64,000 nt of DNA, from positions 42,753 to 106,752 of the forward strand of contig NZ_AULF01000016.1 of NCBI RefSeq assembly GCF_000425145.1, given 5' to 3'. The notes below the pieces were generated by a model, which made no database searches, had not been told where the DNA came from, and saw only the letters and a list, made by a program, of their open reading frames with translations. Shown one piece after another: positions 36,161-44,575 of this stretch (position 1 is the stretch's first letter; each line of letters opens with the position of its first letter). The position numbers and the translations under genes are program-made. The stretch comes from Pedobacter glucosidilyticus DSM 23534 (GTDB lineage Bacteria > Bacteroidota > Bacteroidia > Sphingobacteriales > Sphingobacteriaceae).

Positions 36161-37492
36161 ATGAGTTTTCTAAATATTTCAAATCATGACTCGTCCGACT
36201 GGAAAGGTTATGAAAAAATACTACTAAGATTTTTCTTTATTTACTTCTTTATCTTGGTTGTACCCATAGATTGGAAGTTTTATCAAGAACTTTTTAATAT
36301 CAATTGGGTAAATTTTAACTTCTATAGCCTATTTAGTTTAACCAAATATGCTCCACAATTTTTTGGATTAGTAGGTTATCAGAATTGGCTTTTCGCTGGC
36401 TTCATAGCTGCTCTAGCTACTATAATTTGGACTTTTAGCAATACTAATTGCAATTACGATAGTCTGTACTATTGGTTAAGGGTAATTTTGCGCTATCGTT
36501 TAGCTATTGGTATCATCGCTTATGGTTTTTTAAAGGTTTTTCCGCTACAAATGCCATTTCCTTCGCTAAGTAATATGCATACCAATTATGGTGATTTCTT
36601 AGCGTGGAAGATTTATTTTCATACGTTAGGTATCACTCAAGGCTATGAAATTTTTCTAGGTGCGATAGAAGTAGTAGCTGGTATACTCTTGTTATTTAGA
36701 AGAACTACCACTTTTGGCGCAGGTATTATTGCCGGTTTTACAGGAAATGTTTTTGCAGCTAATATAGCTTACGATGCTAGCGAAGAGGTTTATAGTTTAT
36801 ATTTAGTTGTGATAGCATTATTTTTATTGATTTATGATGCTAAGCGACTTTACAGCTTATTGGTTTTAGAGCAATACACCATAGCCAGCAAGTTTGAGCC
36901 TATTTATACTTCTCTTGGGCTTAAAAGATTAAGAACAACATTAAAAGGATTTGTATTTATATTTCTAATAGTCTTGGGAGTAAGCACTTGTGCTAATTAT
37001 ATTCAAGAGCCATATAAATTGCCTAAAACAACAGGTTTAAAAGGAACTTACGGCTTTTATAATGTAAGAGAGTTTAAGTACAATGGCGTAGTTATTCCTT
37101 ACACTACCTCAGATACAAATAGATGGCAAAATGTTGTTTTTGAAAAATGGGCTACCATAAGTATTAAAATAGCTAAGCCTATAAAAATAGATACTTCTTT
37201 CGGGGATGTTTATCAGACAAATGATATAGATAGAAATTTTGAATCGGCTGGTGTTGGAGGCAGACATTATTTTGCCTATCAGGCAGATACTGTTTCTAAA
37301 AAGCTCTCTCTACAAAATAAAAACAAAAACCATGCTTCAGAAAAATTCCAGTTAAGTTATCGCTTTTTAAATGATTCTACTTTGGTTTTAAGCGGTGTAA
37401 ATGAGAAGAAAGATTCTGTTTATGCTGTTTTAGATAAAATAAACAGGAAGTATATGTTATTAGAAGGCAGAAGAAAATCTGTTAAACTATAA
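36161..37492 (+). CDS. DoxX-like membrane protein with C-terminal soluble domain (1)
   Basis: A 443-residue inner-membrane protein. The N-terminal ~290 residues hold about seven hydrophobic segments (e.g. ILLRFFFIYFFILVVPIDW, NWLFAGFIAALATIIWTF, GAIEVVAGILLLF, GAGIIAGFTGNVFAAN) with DoxX-family character. After a last helix (GFVFIFLIVLGVSTCANYI) comes an extracytoplasmic domain with RWQNVVFEKWATIS and DIDRNFESAGVGGRHYF. DoxX relatives include the thiosulfate:quinone oxidoreductase subunit DoxD. It is a paralogue of the next gene and lies 12 bp after susD. The function is not established. Confidence 0.75.
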   Translation: MSFLNISNHDSSDWKGYEKILLRFFFIYFFILVVPIDWKFYQELFNINWVNFNFYSLFSLTKYAPQFFGLVGYQNWLFAGFIAALATIIWTFSNTNCNYDSLYYWLRVILRYRLAIGIIAYGFLKVFPLQMPFPSLSNMHTNYGDFLAWKIYFHTLGITQGYEIFLGAIEVVAGILLLFRRTTTFGAGIIAGFTGNVFAANIAYDASEEVYSLYLVVIALFLLIYDAKRLYSLLVLEQYTIASKFEPIYTSLGLKRLRTTLKGFVFIFLIVLGVSTCANYIQEPYKLPKTTGLKGTYGFYNVREFKYNGVVIPYTTSDTNRWQNVVFEKWATISIKIAKPIKIDTSFGDVYQTNDIDRNFESAGVGGRHYFAYQADTVSKKLSLQNKNKNHASEKFQLSYRFLNDSTLVLSGVNEKKDSVYAVLDKINRKYMLLEGRRKSVKL

Positions 37493-37509
37493 TCCCAACA
37501 TCAATCAAA

Positions 37510-38955
37510 ATGAATACAACAGATATATTTTTAGAAAACAAAGAACCTGTTTGGTCAGCCTTTGAAAAATGGGTTTTCAGGGTGTCATTTATTTTTTTCT
37601 TCCTGCTCATAGTGCCTTTAGAGCTAGATTATTATAAAGGATGGTTCACTACAGATTGGGCCAATTTACATATTAGAGATATTGGTAGGTTAAGTGGTTC
37701 GTCTTTTAATCCCATCAAAATAAAACCCCTTTTTGATGGTGCAGCAGACAAAGGCTCTTTAAAAGATGCCAATACTTCTTTTTTAACCATAACTGCTAAA
37801 GACGGAATCTATGGATTAGCAAGCTATATCAACTGGTTTTTAGCTTTAGGTATTGGGATAATTGGGGCCTTTATTTGGGGCTTTTTTGATCAAAATCGAA
37901 AGCATTACAGAAATTTATACTATTTTTTATTGGTAGGTGTAAGTTATGCCATGCTGATTAAGCTGCAAGGTTTAACTTTTTCCAAGGTTTTTCCTACACA
38001 GATGCCAGATTTAGCGTTAACGCAGTTGAATACACCTTTTGGCGATTTTACTGCTCAAAAGCTGTATTGGATACAGTTTAGCTTTGTTCATGGTTACGAA
38101 GTTTTTGCGGGCTTAGCCGAGCTTCTGATTATGCTTTTTCTACTTTTTAAGCCTACCAGAGCAGTTGGGGCGGCTTTATCTTTAGCAATGATTGGTAATA
38201 TAACTTTTGCTAATCATGCTTATGATGGTGGCATACACTTGGCTGCTGCTTTTTTTACTTTAGGTGGTGCATTTGTACTATGGCCTTATCTTAAAAATAT
38301 TTGGACTTTACTTGTTCTACAAAAAGATGTTAAGCCTAATTTATATTACCACGATTTTAAAACGCCTCTACAAAAGTACTTTAGAATAGCTTTTAAAAGC
38401 TTTGTATTCCTGTTCTTTTTTGTGTTGAGTGCTTATTTACATTGGCATAATTATAAATACGACTCTTATAAAGTACCATCAAGACCCGGTTTAGCGGACT
38501 CAAGAGGTTTGTATGATGTAACAGAGTTTAAAGTGAATAATAAAATTGTCCCATATTCTCCGGTTGATTCAGTAAGATGGCAAAATGTAACTTTTGAAAA
38601 ATGGTCTACCATGTCTTATACCGTTTTTAATACCTTCTTAATTCATGGAGAAGCAGGCAGAGGAAAACAATTTAAAGATATTGATAGAACCTATGAATCT
38701 GCCGGGACAGGTGGCGGCAGAAGACATTTTTATTATGAAGCTGATACCATTAAAAAGACGATTACTTTCCAAAGTAAGAATAAAGTATATAAGGATGAAA
38801 ATTTTACCCTTCATTACCAAAGACCATCAGCAAATAGAATCATTTTATGGGGTAAAAATCAATATCAAGATTCTATTTATGTGGTTTTAGATAAAAGAGA
38901 TAAAATTTATCCACTATATGCTGGCAAAAAAGAAAATTTGGTTGTAACACCTTAA
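37510..38955 (+). CDS. DoxX-like membrane protein with C-terminal soluble domain (2)
   Basis: A 481-residue paralogue of the preceding protein, with the same layout: membrane helices (VSFIFFFLLIVPLELDYY, NWFLALGIGIIGAFIWGFF, AELLIMLFLLFKPTRAVG), a helix near residue 300 (FVFLFFFVLSAYLH), then a soluble domain with RWQNVTFEKWSTMS and DIDRTYESAGTGGGRRHF. It has an ~35-residue insert after the first helix (residues ~55-90). The shared motifs show tandem duplication followed by clear divergence, so the two may form a heterodimer. It lies 17 bp after the first copy and 8 bp before the FAD enzyme gene. Confidence 0.75.
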   Translation: MNTTDIFLENKEPVWSAFEKWVFRVSFIFFFLLIVPLELDYYKGWFTTDWANLHIRDIGRLSGSSFNPIKIKPLFDGAADKGSLKDANTSFLTITAKDGIYGLASYINWFLALGIGIIGAFIWGFFDQNRKHYRNLYYFLLVGVSYAMLIKLQGLTFSKVFPTQMPDLALTQLNTPFGDFTAQKLYWIQFSFVHGYEVFAGLAELLIMLFLLFKPTRAVGAALSLAMIGNITFANHAYDGGIHLAAAFFTLGGAFVLWPYLKNIWTLLVLQKDVKPNLYYHDFKTPLQKYFRIAFKSFVFLFFFVLSAYLHWHNYKYDSYKVPSRPGLADSRGLYDVTEFKVNNKIVPYSPVDSVRWQNVTFEKWSTMSYTVFNTFLIHGEAGRGKQFKDIDRTYESAGTGGGRRHFYYEADTIKKTITFQSKNKVYKDENFTLHYQRPSANRIILWGKNQYQDSIYVVLDKRDKIYPLYAGKKENLVVTP

Positions 38956-38963
38956 TCTGTAGG

Positions 38964-40391
38964 ATGAAATACGATGCTATTATAGTTGGTTCGGGACCCA
39001 ATGGTTTAGCTGCAGCAATAACGCTGCAGCAAGCCGGGGTTTCTGTTTTGTTGTTAGAAGGTAAAGATACCATTGGCGGTGGCATGCGTACACAAGAGTT
39101 AACTTTGCCAGGGTTTAAACATGATGTGTGTTCGGCTATTCATCCCATGGCAATGGGTTCACCTTTTTTTTCGAAATTACCTTTAGCAAAACACGGACTG
39201 GAGTTTATTCAAGCTCCGCTAGCAGCAGCCCATCCTTTTGATGATGGAAAGGCCGCTTTTTTATCAAAATCTATTGAGGAAACCGCATTTTATTTAGGTA
39301 AGGACAAAGAAACCTACTTAAAACTTATTCAGCCAGTTGTTAACCACTGGGATGAAATAGCAGAAGACACCATGGGGCCTTTAAGCTTTCCTTCGCATCC
39401 TTTTTTGCTGGCTCAATTTGGCTTAAATGCCATCAAATCTGCCAATGCTATAGCAGCTAAATTTAAAACCAAGGAGGCAAAAGGTTTATGGGGCGGAATG
39501 TCTGCACATGCCATACAACCTTTAAGTAACTGGGCTTCGGCAGCTATTGGTTTAATTTTATCTGCTGTAGGGCATAAGCATGGTTGGCCTATTCCTAAAG
39601 GCGGCTCGCAAGCTATTGCACATGCTTTGGCTTCTTATTTTATTTCTTTAGGAGGCAAAATAGAAACAGGCATTATGGTTAACAATATTAAAGAGTTACC
39701 GCCACATCAGGTTGTATTGTTTGATGTAACGCCTAAACAACTTTTAAGCATTGCAGGAGCAGAGTTTTCGAGTCTTTACAAATGGCAATTAGAACGCTAC
39801 CGACATGGTATGGGGGTTTTCAAAGTAGACTGGGCTTTAAGCGAGCCTACACCATTTACTGCCGATGCTTGTAAAAAAGCAGCAACCGTACATTTAGGTA
39901 ATACTTATCAAGAGATAGAAAGTTCAGAATTAAGCTCGTCTCAAGGTATCCACCCAGAAAAGCCGTTTGTTTTATTCTCTCAACAAAGTTTATTTGATAA
40001 AAGTAGAGCACCAGAAGGAAAACATACCGCATGGGCTTATTGCCACGTTCCGCATGGCTCTACTCAAGATATGACGAGCGCTATAGAAAATCAGATAGAA
40101 CGTTTTGCGCCTGGATTTAAAGAAACTATTTTAGCAAAGCATAGTAAGAATACTGTACAAATGGAAGCATATAATCCTAATTATATTGGTGGTGATATTA
40201 ATGGTGGAATCATTGATTTGGCTCAATTGTATACGAGGCCAGCGGTAAAAATTTCGCCTTATCGTACATCATCAAAAAGAATTTATATATGCTCATCATC
40301 AACTCCACCCGGCGGAGGTGTACATGGTATGTGTGGTTATCATGCAGCAAAAACTGTTTTAAGTGATATTTATAAAATCAATTTATTATAA
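38964..40391 (+). CDS. FAD-dependent oxidoreductase, phytoene-desaturase-like
   Basis: A 475-residue flavoprotein with the N-terminal FAD/NAD(P) motif IIVGSGPNGLAAAITLQQAG and the acidic strand end LLLEGKDTIGGGMRT, characteristic of the CrtI/RetSat-like NAD(P)-FAD group. Near the end is SSTPPGGGVHGMCGYHAA, the second FAD contact. No carotenoid genes are near; the position between DoxX-like proteins and a sulfate-exporter-like gene suggests a different substrate. The role is unknown. Confidence 0.82.
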   Translation: MKYDAIIVGSGPNGLAAAITLQQAGVSVLLLEGKDTIGGGMRTQELTLPGFKHDVCSAIHPMAMGSPFFSKLPLAKHGLEFIQAPLAAAHPFDDGKAAFLSKSIEETAFYLGKDKETYLKLIQPVVNHWDEIAEDTMGPLSFPSHPFLLAQFGLNAIKSANAIAAKFKTKEAKGLWGGMSAHAIQPLSNWASAAIGLILSAVGHKHGWPIPKGGSQAIAHALASYFISLGGKIETGIMVNNIKELPPHQVVLFDVTPKQLLSIAGAEFSSLYKWQLERYRHGMGVFKVDWALSEPTPFTADACKKAATVHLGNTYQEIESSELSSSQGIHPEKPFVLFSQQSLFDKSRAPEGKHTAWAYCHVPHGSTQDMTSAIENQIERFAPGFKETILAKHSKNTVQMEAYNPNYIGGDINGGIIDLAQLYTRPAVKISPYRTSSKRIYICSSSTPPGGGVHGMCGYHAAKTVLSDIYKINLL

Positions 40392-40394
40392 AAT

Positions 40395-41654
40395 ATGTCG
40401 ACAATTAAAAAAGAATGGGTTCATGAAGATTGGGCTGTTGTTATTTTAGGAGCAAGCATCATTGTTATTTCGCTTCTTGGCTTTTTATTACCAGTTCCTA
40501 ATTTCAATTGGGAATCTTTATCCGTATTAAATACAGATATCTTTAATCCCAAAAATTTAGAAATACTACTTATACAGTTTGTATTGGTAATAGCGGTTGC
40601 TATGCTAGGAGCTTTTCTTACCGGGAAATCTATTAAACATTTACTTATTGTTTTTCCTGTGGTGTATTTGTTAACAATTCTTGCTCTTTTATTGGCAGGA
40701 AATGATTTTATAAAATCTATAAATTTAGAGGCTGTTATTTTTAGTTTATCTATTGGATTGCTTATCGGTAATTTTTTTAAAATACCAGCTTGGTTTAGGG
40801 CAGCGTTAGCTACAGAGCTTTACGTGAAAATTGGTTTAGTTTTATTAGGTACCAGTGTTATTTTTTCTGATATCCTAAAAGCTGGCTCTCTAGGATTAGT
40901 ACAAGCGTTATTGGTGGTATTATCTGTTTGGTATTTTGCTTTCTGGCTCTGTAAAAAGCTTAAAATAGATCAAGAGTTAACCATGATGATTTCTAGTGCG
41001 GTATCCATTTGCGGGGTTTCAGCAGCTATTGCAACATCTGGCGCTATTCAGGGTAATTCTAAGAAATTGTCTTATGTAATTTCTATGGTATTAATCACAG
41101 CTATCCCGATGATGATTTTCATGCCTTACTTAGCTCAATATCTCGGTTTATCTCAAGAAGTAACAGGGGCTTGGCTTGGTGGAAGTATTGATACCACCGG
41201 GGCGGTTGTTGCATCGGGTTCTTTGGTGGGCGAGGAAGCCTTAAAAATAAGTACCATAGTGAAGTTCTCTCAGAATGTATTGCTAGGTTTAGCCGCTTTT
41301 GCCATCAGTATTTATTGGTCTTTTACACAAACTAAAAATAATGAAGCAGGAAGACCAGAAAAACCAACCTTAAAAATTATTTGGGATAGGTTTCCTAAGT
41401 TTGTTATTGGTTTTATAGCTGCATCTTTAATTTTCTCCTTTTTAGTACCTACAGAAACGGTGTCTACCGTGAAAGGGAGTTTAAAAAATCTTCAAGGATT
41501 ATGGTTTGCCTTAGCTTTTACCAGTATTGGCTTAGAAACAAATTTTAAAGATTTATTTGCCGAAAATAGTAAACAACCGTTTTATGCTTTTTTAATAGCA
41601 CAAGCATTTAATGTAGTGGTAACGCTTGTGATTGCTTACTTTTTGTTTGGATAA
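40395..41654 (+). CDS. YeiH-family putative sulfate exporter
   Basis: A 419-residue inner-membrane protein with about ten hydrophobic segments, belonging to the YeiH / conserved hypothetical 698 family (putative sulfate exporter). Typical pieces are VSICGVSAAIATSGAI, LGGSIDTTGAVVASGSLVGEEAL and FALAFTSIGLETNFKDL. In enterobacteria yeiH lies beside a CysB-like regulator (YeiE) tied to sulfite response, which fits the sulfur theme. It starts 3 bp after the FAD enzyme gene and ends 9 bp before tRNA-Cys. Confidence 0.87.
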   Translation: MSTIKKEWVHEDWAVVILGASIIVISLLGFLLPVPNFNWESLSVLNTDIFNPKNLEILLIQFVLVIAVAMLGAFLTGKSIKHLLIVFPVVYLLTILALLLAGNDFIKSINLEAVIFSLSIGLLIGNFFKIPAWFRAALATELYVKIGLVLLGTSVIFSDILKAGSLGLVQALLVVLSVWYFAFWLCKKLKIDQELTMMISSAVSICGVSAAIATSGAIQGNSKKLSYVISMVLITAIPMMIFMPYLAQYLGLSQEVTGAWLGGSIDTTGAVVASGSLVGEEALKISTIVKFSQNVLLGLAAFAISIYWSFTQTKNNEAGRPEKPTLKIIWDRFPKFVIGFIAASLIFSFLVPTETVSTVKGSLKNLQGLWFALAFTSIGLETNFKDLFAENSKQPFYAFLIAQAFNVVVTLVIAYFLFG

Positions 41655-41663
41655 ATTTAATAA

Positions 41664-41734
41664 AGCCGGGTGGCCGAGTGGTGAGGTAGGGGTCTGCAAA
41701 ACCTTTTACAGCGGTTCGAATCCGCTCCCGGCGT
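41664..41734 (+). tRNA. tRNA-Cys (anticodon GCA)
   Basis: Cloverleaf read by hand. The anticodon loop is CTGCAAA, giving GCA, on stem GGGGT / ACCTT (two G-U pairs). The T-arm is AGCGG-TTCGAAT-CCGCT. U73 fits tRNA-Cys. The acceptor stem has six good pairs (GCCGGG / CCCGGC) but the first pair is A-G, and the D-stem has a G-A mismatch. CCA is not encoded. It is only 9 bp after the YeiH stop, so it may be processed from that transcript. The 3' end abuts the convergent chrA. Confidence 0.85.
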
Positions 41735-41738
41735 CTAT

Positions 41739-42901
41739 TTAAAACAGATTCTTAATCATAAGACCAATAAGTGCCGCTATTAAAATGATATGAGGTTCCT
41801 TTAGTTTTTTGAAATATATCAATCCTAGAACGGATGCTAAGGCTATCATCACAGTAGTTAAATCTATTATAGAGCGGCTAGCAATTACAATTACCGAACC
41901 CACCAAAGCACCAATAACTGTTGCAGTAATGCCATCAACAAAAAGTTTAATTTGCTGATTTTGAGAAATCTTTTGAAAGAGGGTGCTAGTAAGATGGTGA
42001 ACAAATAGCAAGGTAAAAAGGTGGCTCCGGCAGCAACAGAAGCTCCTGAGAAACCAGCCACCATATAACCTATAAAACCTACGGTAATAACTACTGGTCC
42101 GGGGGTAATCATAGCTACGGCAACGGCATCAACAAATTCATTTTCTGTTAACCATTTATATTCTTGCACCACACCGGCATGTAGAAAAGGAACGATGGCT
42201 AAACCACTACCAAAAACAAAAGCTCCGGCTTTTAAAAAAAATAAGGCCATTTTAGGTAAAGTGCCTTTTGCATAGGTAATTACAGGTAAAAAGTAAAACG
42301 CAATAACGGGTAAATTTGCTGTGTTTTGTAGCTTTTTTGGCTTAGCTTTTACCAACATATAAATCAACCCTGTTAAAATGAATAATAGGATTTCTTCTCG
42401 CTGTAAGACAATCGTACTAACAGCGCCAACTAAATAAAATCCCCATAAAAGCCAGTTATCTTGTAAACCTTTAAGGTTGATTTTGCTAATAGATTTGATG
42501 GTTAATTTATAAGCACTTAATGCAATAATACCTATAACAGCAGCGCTAACGCCATAAAAAACAGCTTGCATCCAAGCTAAACCACTGTAAAGCTTATAGG
42601 CAACACCTAAAGTGAGTACCATTAAAAAGGAGGGTAGTACAAAGGCCAAACCTACTAATGTTGCACCTAATATTCTGTAATGTACAAAGCCTAAATAAAT
42701 ACCTAGCTGTGCTGCTAGTGGTCCTGGGGCTAACTGTGCTAAGGCCAAGCCTTCTTTATATTCTTCCTGAGAAATCCATTTTTTGTCCTCCACTAAATCT
42801 CTTTGCATGTATTCTACCAAAGCTACAGGTCCGCCAAAGCCCCAAGTGCCAAGTTTGAGGAAATAAATAACAATATCTTTAAGTGTGTATTTTTTTTGCA
42901 T
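41739..42901 (-). pseudogene. chrA: Chromate transporter ChrA, frameshifted
   Basis: CHR-family transporter for chromate or sulfate-like anions. The frame 41891-42901 covers the N-terminal repeat (WGFGGPVALVEYMQRDLV, LAPGPLAAQLGIYLG) and most of the second (FGSGLAIVPFLHAGVV, AMITPGPVVITVGFIGYM). After FLPCYLFTILLAPSFKRF the reading continues in another frame (SQNQQIKLFVDGITATVIG, 41739-42011) to the normal C-terminus. Adding one A to the A-run at 41966-41968 joins them into ~387 residues, the usual ChrA length. No -1 slippery heptamer is seen, so this is a mutation or a sequencing error. It is third in the ChrB-AraC operon on the minus strand. Confidence 0.82.
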
Positions 42902-42910
42902 GCTATGTAT

Positions 42911-43435
42911 TTAAAAACCAATTCCAAATTGAAAAGCTACAGTAGCAGAAGCCGGATTATTGTTACCAAATCTTACAGGTAATGGCATGGCTATAAAATA
43001 ATTGCTGTGTTTATTTTTCTTAATTACTTTATTAAGGATGGGTGTAAAACCGTACCTACCAGAAGTTTCAAAAGCTATCCGGTTAACCAAAGTAAAGCCA
43101 TGTTTAAGTTTTAGCAATATACCAGGGTGAATGAGGATATTGTTAGCTCTACTTAGACCGTTTTCTGTTCTAATAAACGGAACGATTTCAAAAGAAAAGC
43201 CTATTTTTTCTGTTTTCCAGATATTAATACCCGTTGGCATTCCCACTACATAATAATCAGTAAAATTGGTATGTAAACCATCATTATTTAAAGTAGCTAT
43301 TGGGTGTAGAATGCCTAAATAACCTGTTATTTTAGGAAATGTAGTCTGATTTTCCTGCGTATAAGCATCCAAAATAAAACAAACGCTAATTAATATCAGG
43401 CTTAAAGCCGATTTTAAATAAATACAGTATTTCAT
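42911..43435 (-). CDS. Exported protein, possibly outer-membrane beta-barrel
   Basis: A 174-residue protein from ATG at 43435 (MKYCIYLKSALSLILISVCF, signal peptide). The mature part is rich in alternating hydrophobic residues and aromatic/glycine positions and ends in ATVAFQFGIGF, a C-terminal Phe pattern typical of outer-membrane barrels. No family recognised. A 12-residue upstream extension (MHQPLFLHKKDI) is unlikely because it precedes the signal peptide. It lies 9 bp before chrA and 39 bp after the ChrB-AraC gene, so it probably works in the same system. Confidence 0.68.
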   Translation of the reverse strand: MKYCIYLKSALSLILISVCFILDAYTQENQTTFPKITGYLGILHPIATLNNDGLHTNFTDYYVVGMPTGINIWKTEKIGFSFEIVPFIRTENGLSRANNILIHPGILLKLKHGFTLVNRIAFETSGRYGFTPILNKVIKKNKHSNYFIAMPLPVRFGNNNPASATVAFQFGIGF

Positions 43436-43474
43436 GATATCTTTTTTGTGCAAGAATAAAGGCTGATGCACAAA

Positions 43475-44350
43475 CTATTTAGAAGAGATTTTACCTTTTG
43501 GATGTATTTTACTTTTTAAAGCTTTTTTATATTGAGCAGGGCTCAAGTCATAAATTTTTTTAAAAATTCTTGTGAAATGACTTTGATCTGAAAAGCCCGT
43601 AAGAAAAGCTATTTCTGATAATTTATAATCAGTGCTTTCTATTAAAGATATAGCTTTTTCTATGCGTAGTTTTCTGATATAATCTCCAAAAGAAAGATTA
43701 TCAAAATGTTTAGCAAACTCTCTGGATATATAAGCAGGGTTTACTTTTAATTCTTCTGAAACATCTTTTAAACTAACATTCATATTAATGTCTATTTGGT
43801 CTTGAATAATTTCTTTGATTTCTTTAGCCCAAGATGGTGTTTTTTTACCCTGCTCTTTTTGATGTTTCAGATATTTATGATAAACATCAAGAAACAAACT
43901 ATCGGTAGTATTTTGGGTATGTTTAACATGTTTTAAATGTTTTGCCCAACTGTATAAAGCATCGTAAATAATCAATCCTATCTCTAAAAGTTCATCATCA
44001 TCTTTATAATTATAAGCCAAACCGGCGGATATTGCCCATAAACCAGAAGCTTGGGGCGCTAAATGATGGGCATCTGTATCGGCACCTCTAACAATTAAAG
44101 ATAGGGTAGTAAGCGCCTCGTCTTCTAGTTTGTATTTCTCAATAAAATAATCGAAAGTACATTTGTCTTGATAATGGGTAAACTCTACATGAGGGACATC
44201 AAACGGAGTAGCCCCTAATTCTTGTGCCTTTCTAAGTACGTCTTGTTCGGCTACATAAATGATTTCTGCTTCTGTATCAATAAATCTTTTAATGAGCCAT
44301 GGACAGGCTATTCTATCAATTTTTGGTCTATTTCGCGTGATCCACTTCAT
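43475..44350 (-). CDS. ChrB-domain / AraC-type fusion regulator
   Basis: A 291-residue protein joining two domains. Residues 1-140 match the C-terminal domain of chromate-resistance protein ChrB: KWITRNRPKIDRIACPWLIKRF, GATPFDVPHVEFTH, LSLIVRGADTDAHHLAPQASGL and IIYDALYSWA. Residues ~180-280 are an AraC-type double helix-turn-helix (VSLKDVSEELKVNPAYISREF, LSEIAFLTGFSDQSHFTRIFKK). ChrB normally carries a different N-terminal region, so an AraC fusion suggests a sensor-activator of an oxyanion such as chromate or sulfate. It heads the operon with the exported protein and chrA, and starts 33 bp from the shared operator. Confidence 0.88.
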   Translation of the reverse strand: MKWITRNRPKIDRIACPWLIKRFIDTEAEIIYVAEQDVLRKAQELGATPFDVPHVEFTHYQDKCTFDYFIEKYKLEDEALTTLSLIVRGADTDAHHLAPQASGLWAISAGLAYNYKDDDELLEIGLIIYDALYSWAKHLKHVKHTQNTTDSLFLDVYHKYLKHQKEQGKKTPSWAKEIKEIIQDQIDINMNVSLKDVSEELKVNPAYISREFAKHFDNLSFGDYIRKLRIEKAISLIESTDYKLSEIAFLTGFSDQSHFTRIFKKIYDLSPAQYKKALKSKIHPKGKISSK

Positions 44351-44383
44351 TTTTAAGCTAGTAAATCACTAAAGTAAAAATAA

Positions 44384-44404
44384 AATCTACAAATTCTATA
44401 GATT
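44384..44404 (+). promoter_or_regulatory. Shared inverted-repeat operator, copy 2
   Basis: AATCTA-N9-TAGATT, in the divergent region between the ChrB-AraC regulator and the TonB receptor gene. It agrees at 20 of 21 positions with the reverse complement of 31464-31484. It is placed to act on both genes here, which would include autoregulation. Confidence 0.7.
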
Positions 44405-44408
44405 TTAT

Positions 44409-44439
44409 TTGCATAGTTTAAAAGTTTGTTTTAATATTG
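44409..44439 (+). promoter_or_regulatory. Likely promoter of the TonB receptor operon
   Basis: TTG (44409-44411), 20 bp, TAATATTG (44432-44439), one mismatch to TAnnTTTG. The operator lies just upstream of the -33 element, an activator-like position. A competing -7 candidate, TTTATTTG at 44404-44411, has no -33 partner. Confidence 0.5.
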
Positions 44440-44476
44440 TCGACTAAATCAGTAGGATTTATTGTTTATGTAAATT

Positions 44477-44515
44477 ATGTCGACTATGAAGATGTTAAAA
44501 ATGTGTTGTTGTTAG
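44477..44515 (+). CDS. Leader peptide ending in three Cys codons
   Basis: A 12-codon ORF MSTMKMLKMCCC with stop TAG, in the leader of the TonB receptor mRNA 60 bp before its start codon. Three consecutive TGT codons directly before the stop are what a cysteine-responsive attenuator or translational-coupling uORF would show. It is followed by a CCAACCTCC stretch that could act as an anti-Shine-Dalgarno. Translation and regulation are inferred. Confidence 0.55.
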   Translation: MSTMKMLKMCCC

Positions 44516-44575
44516 AAGAGCCAACCTCCGCAAAAAAGAAAAAAATGAAATATGAATAAGAATTAAAAAGAAATC

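Noticed and set aside
41890..42011. Programmed -1 frameshift in chrA
   Set aside because: No X-XXY-YYZ slippery heptamer or following stem is seen at the junction; one missing A in a homopolymer explains the split more simply.
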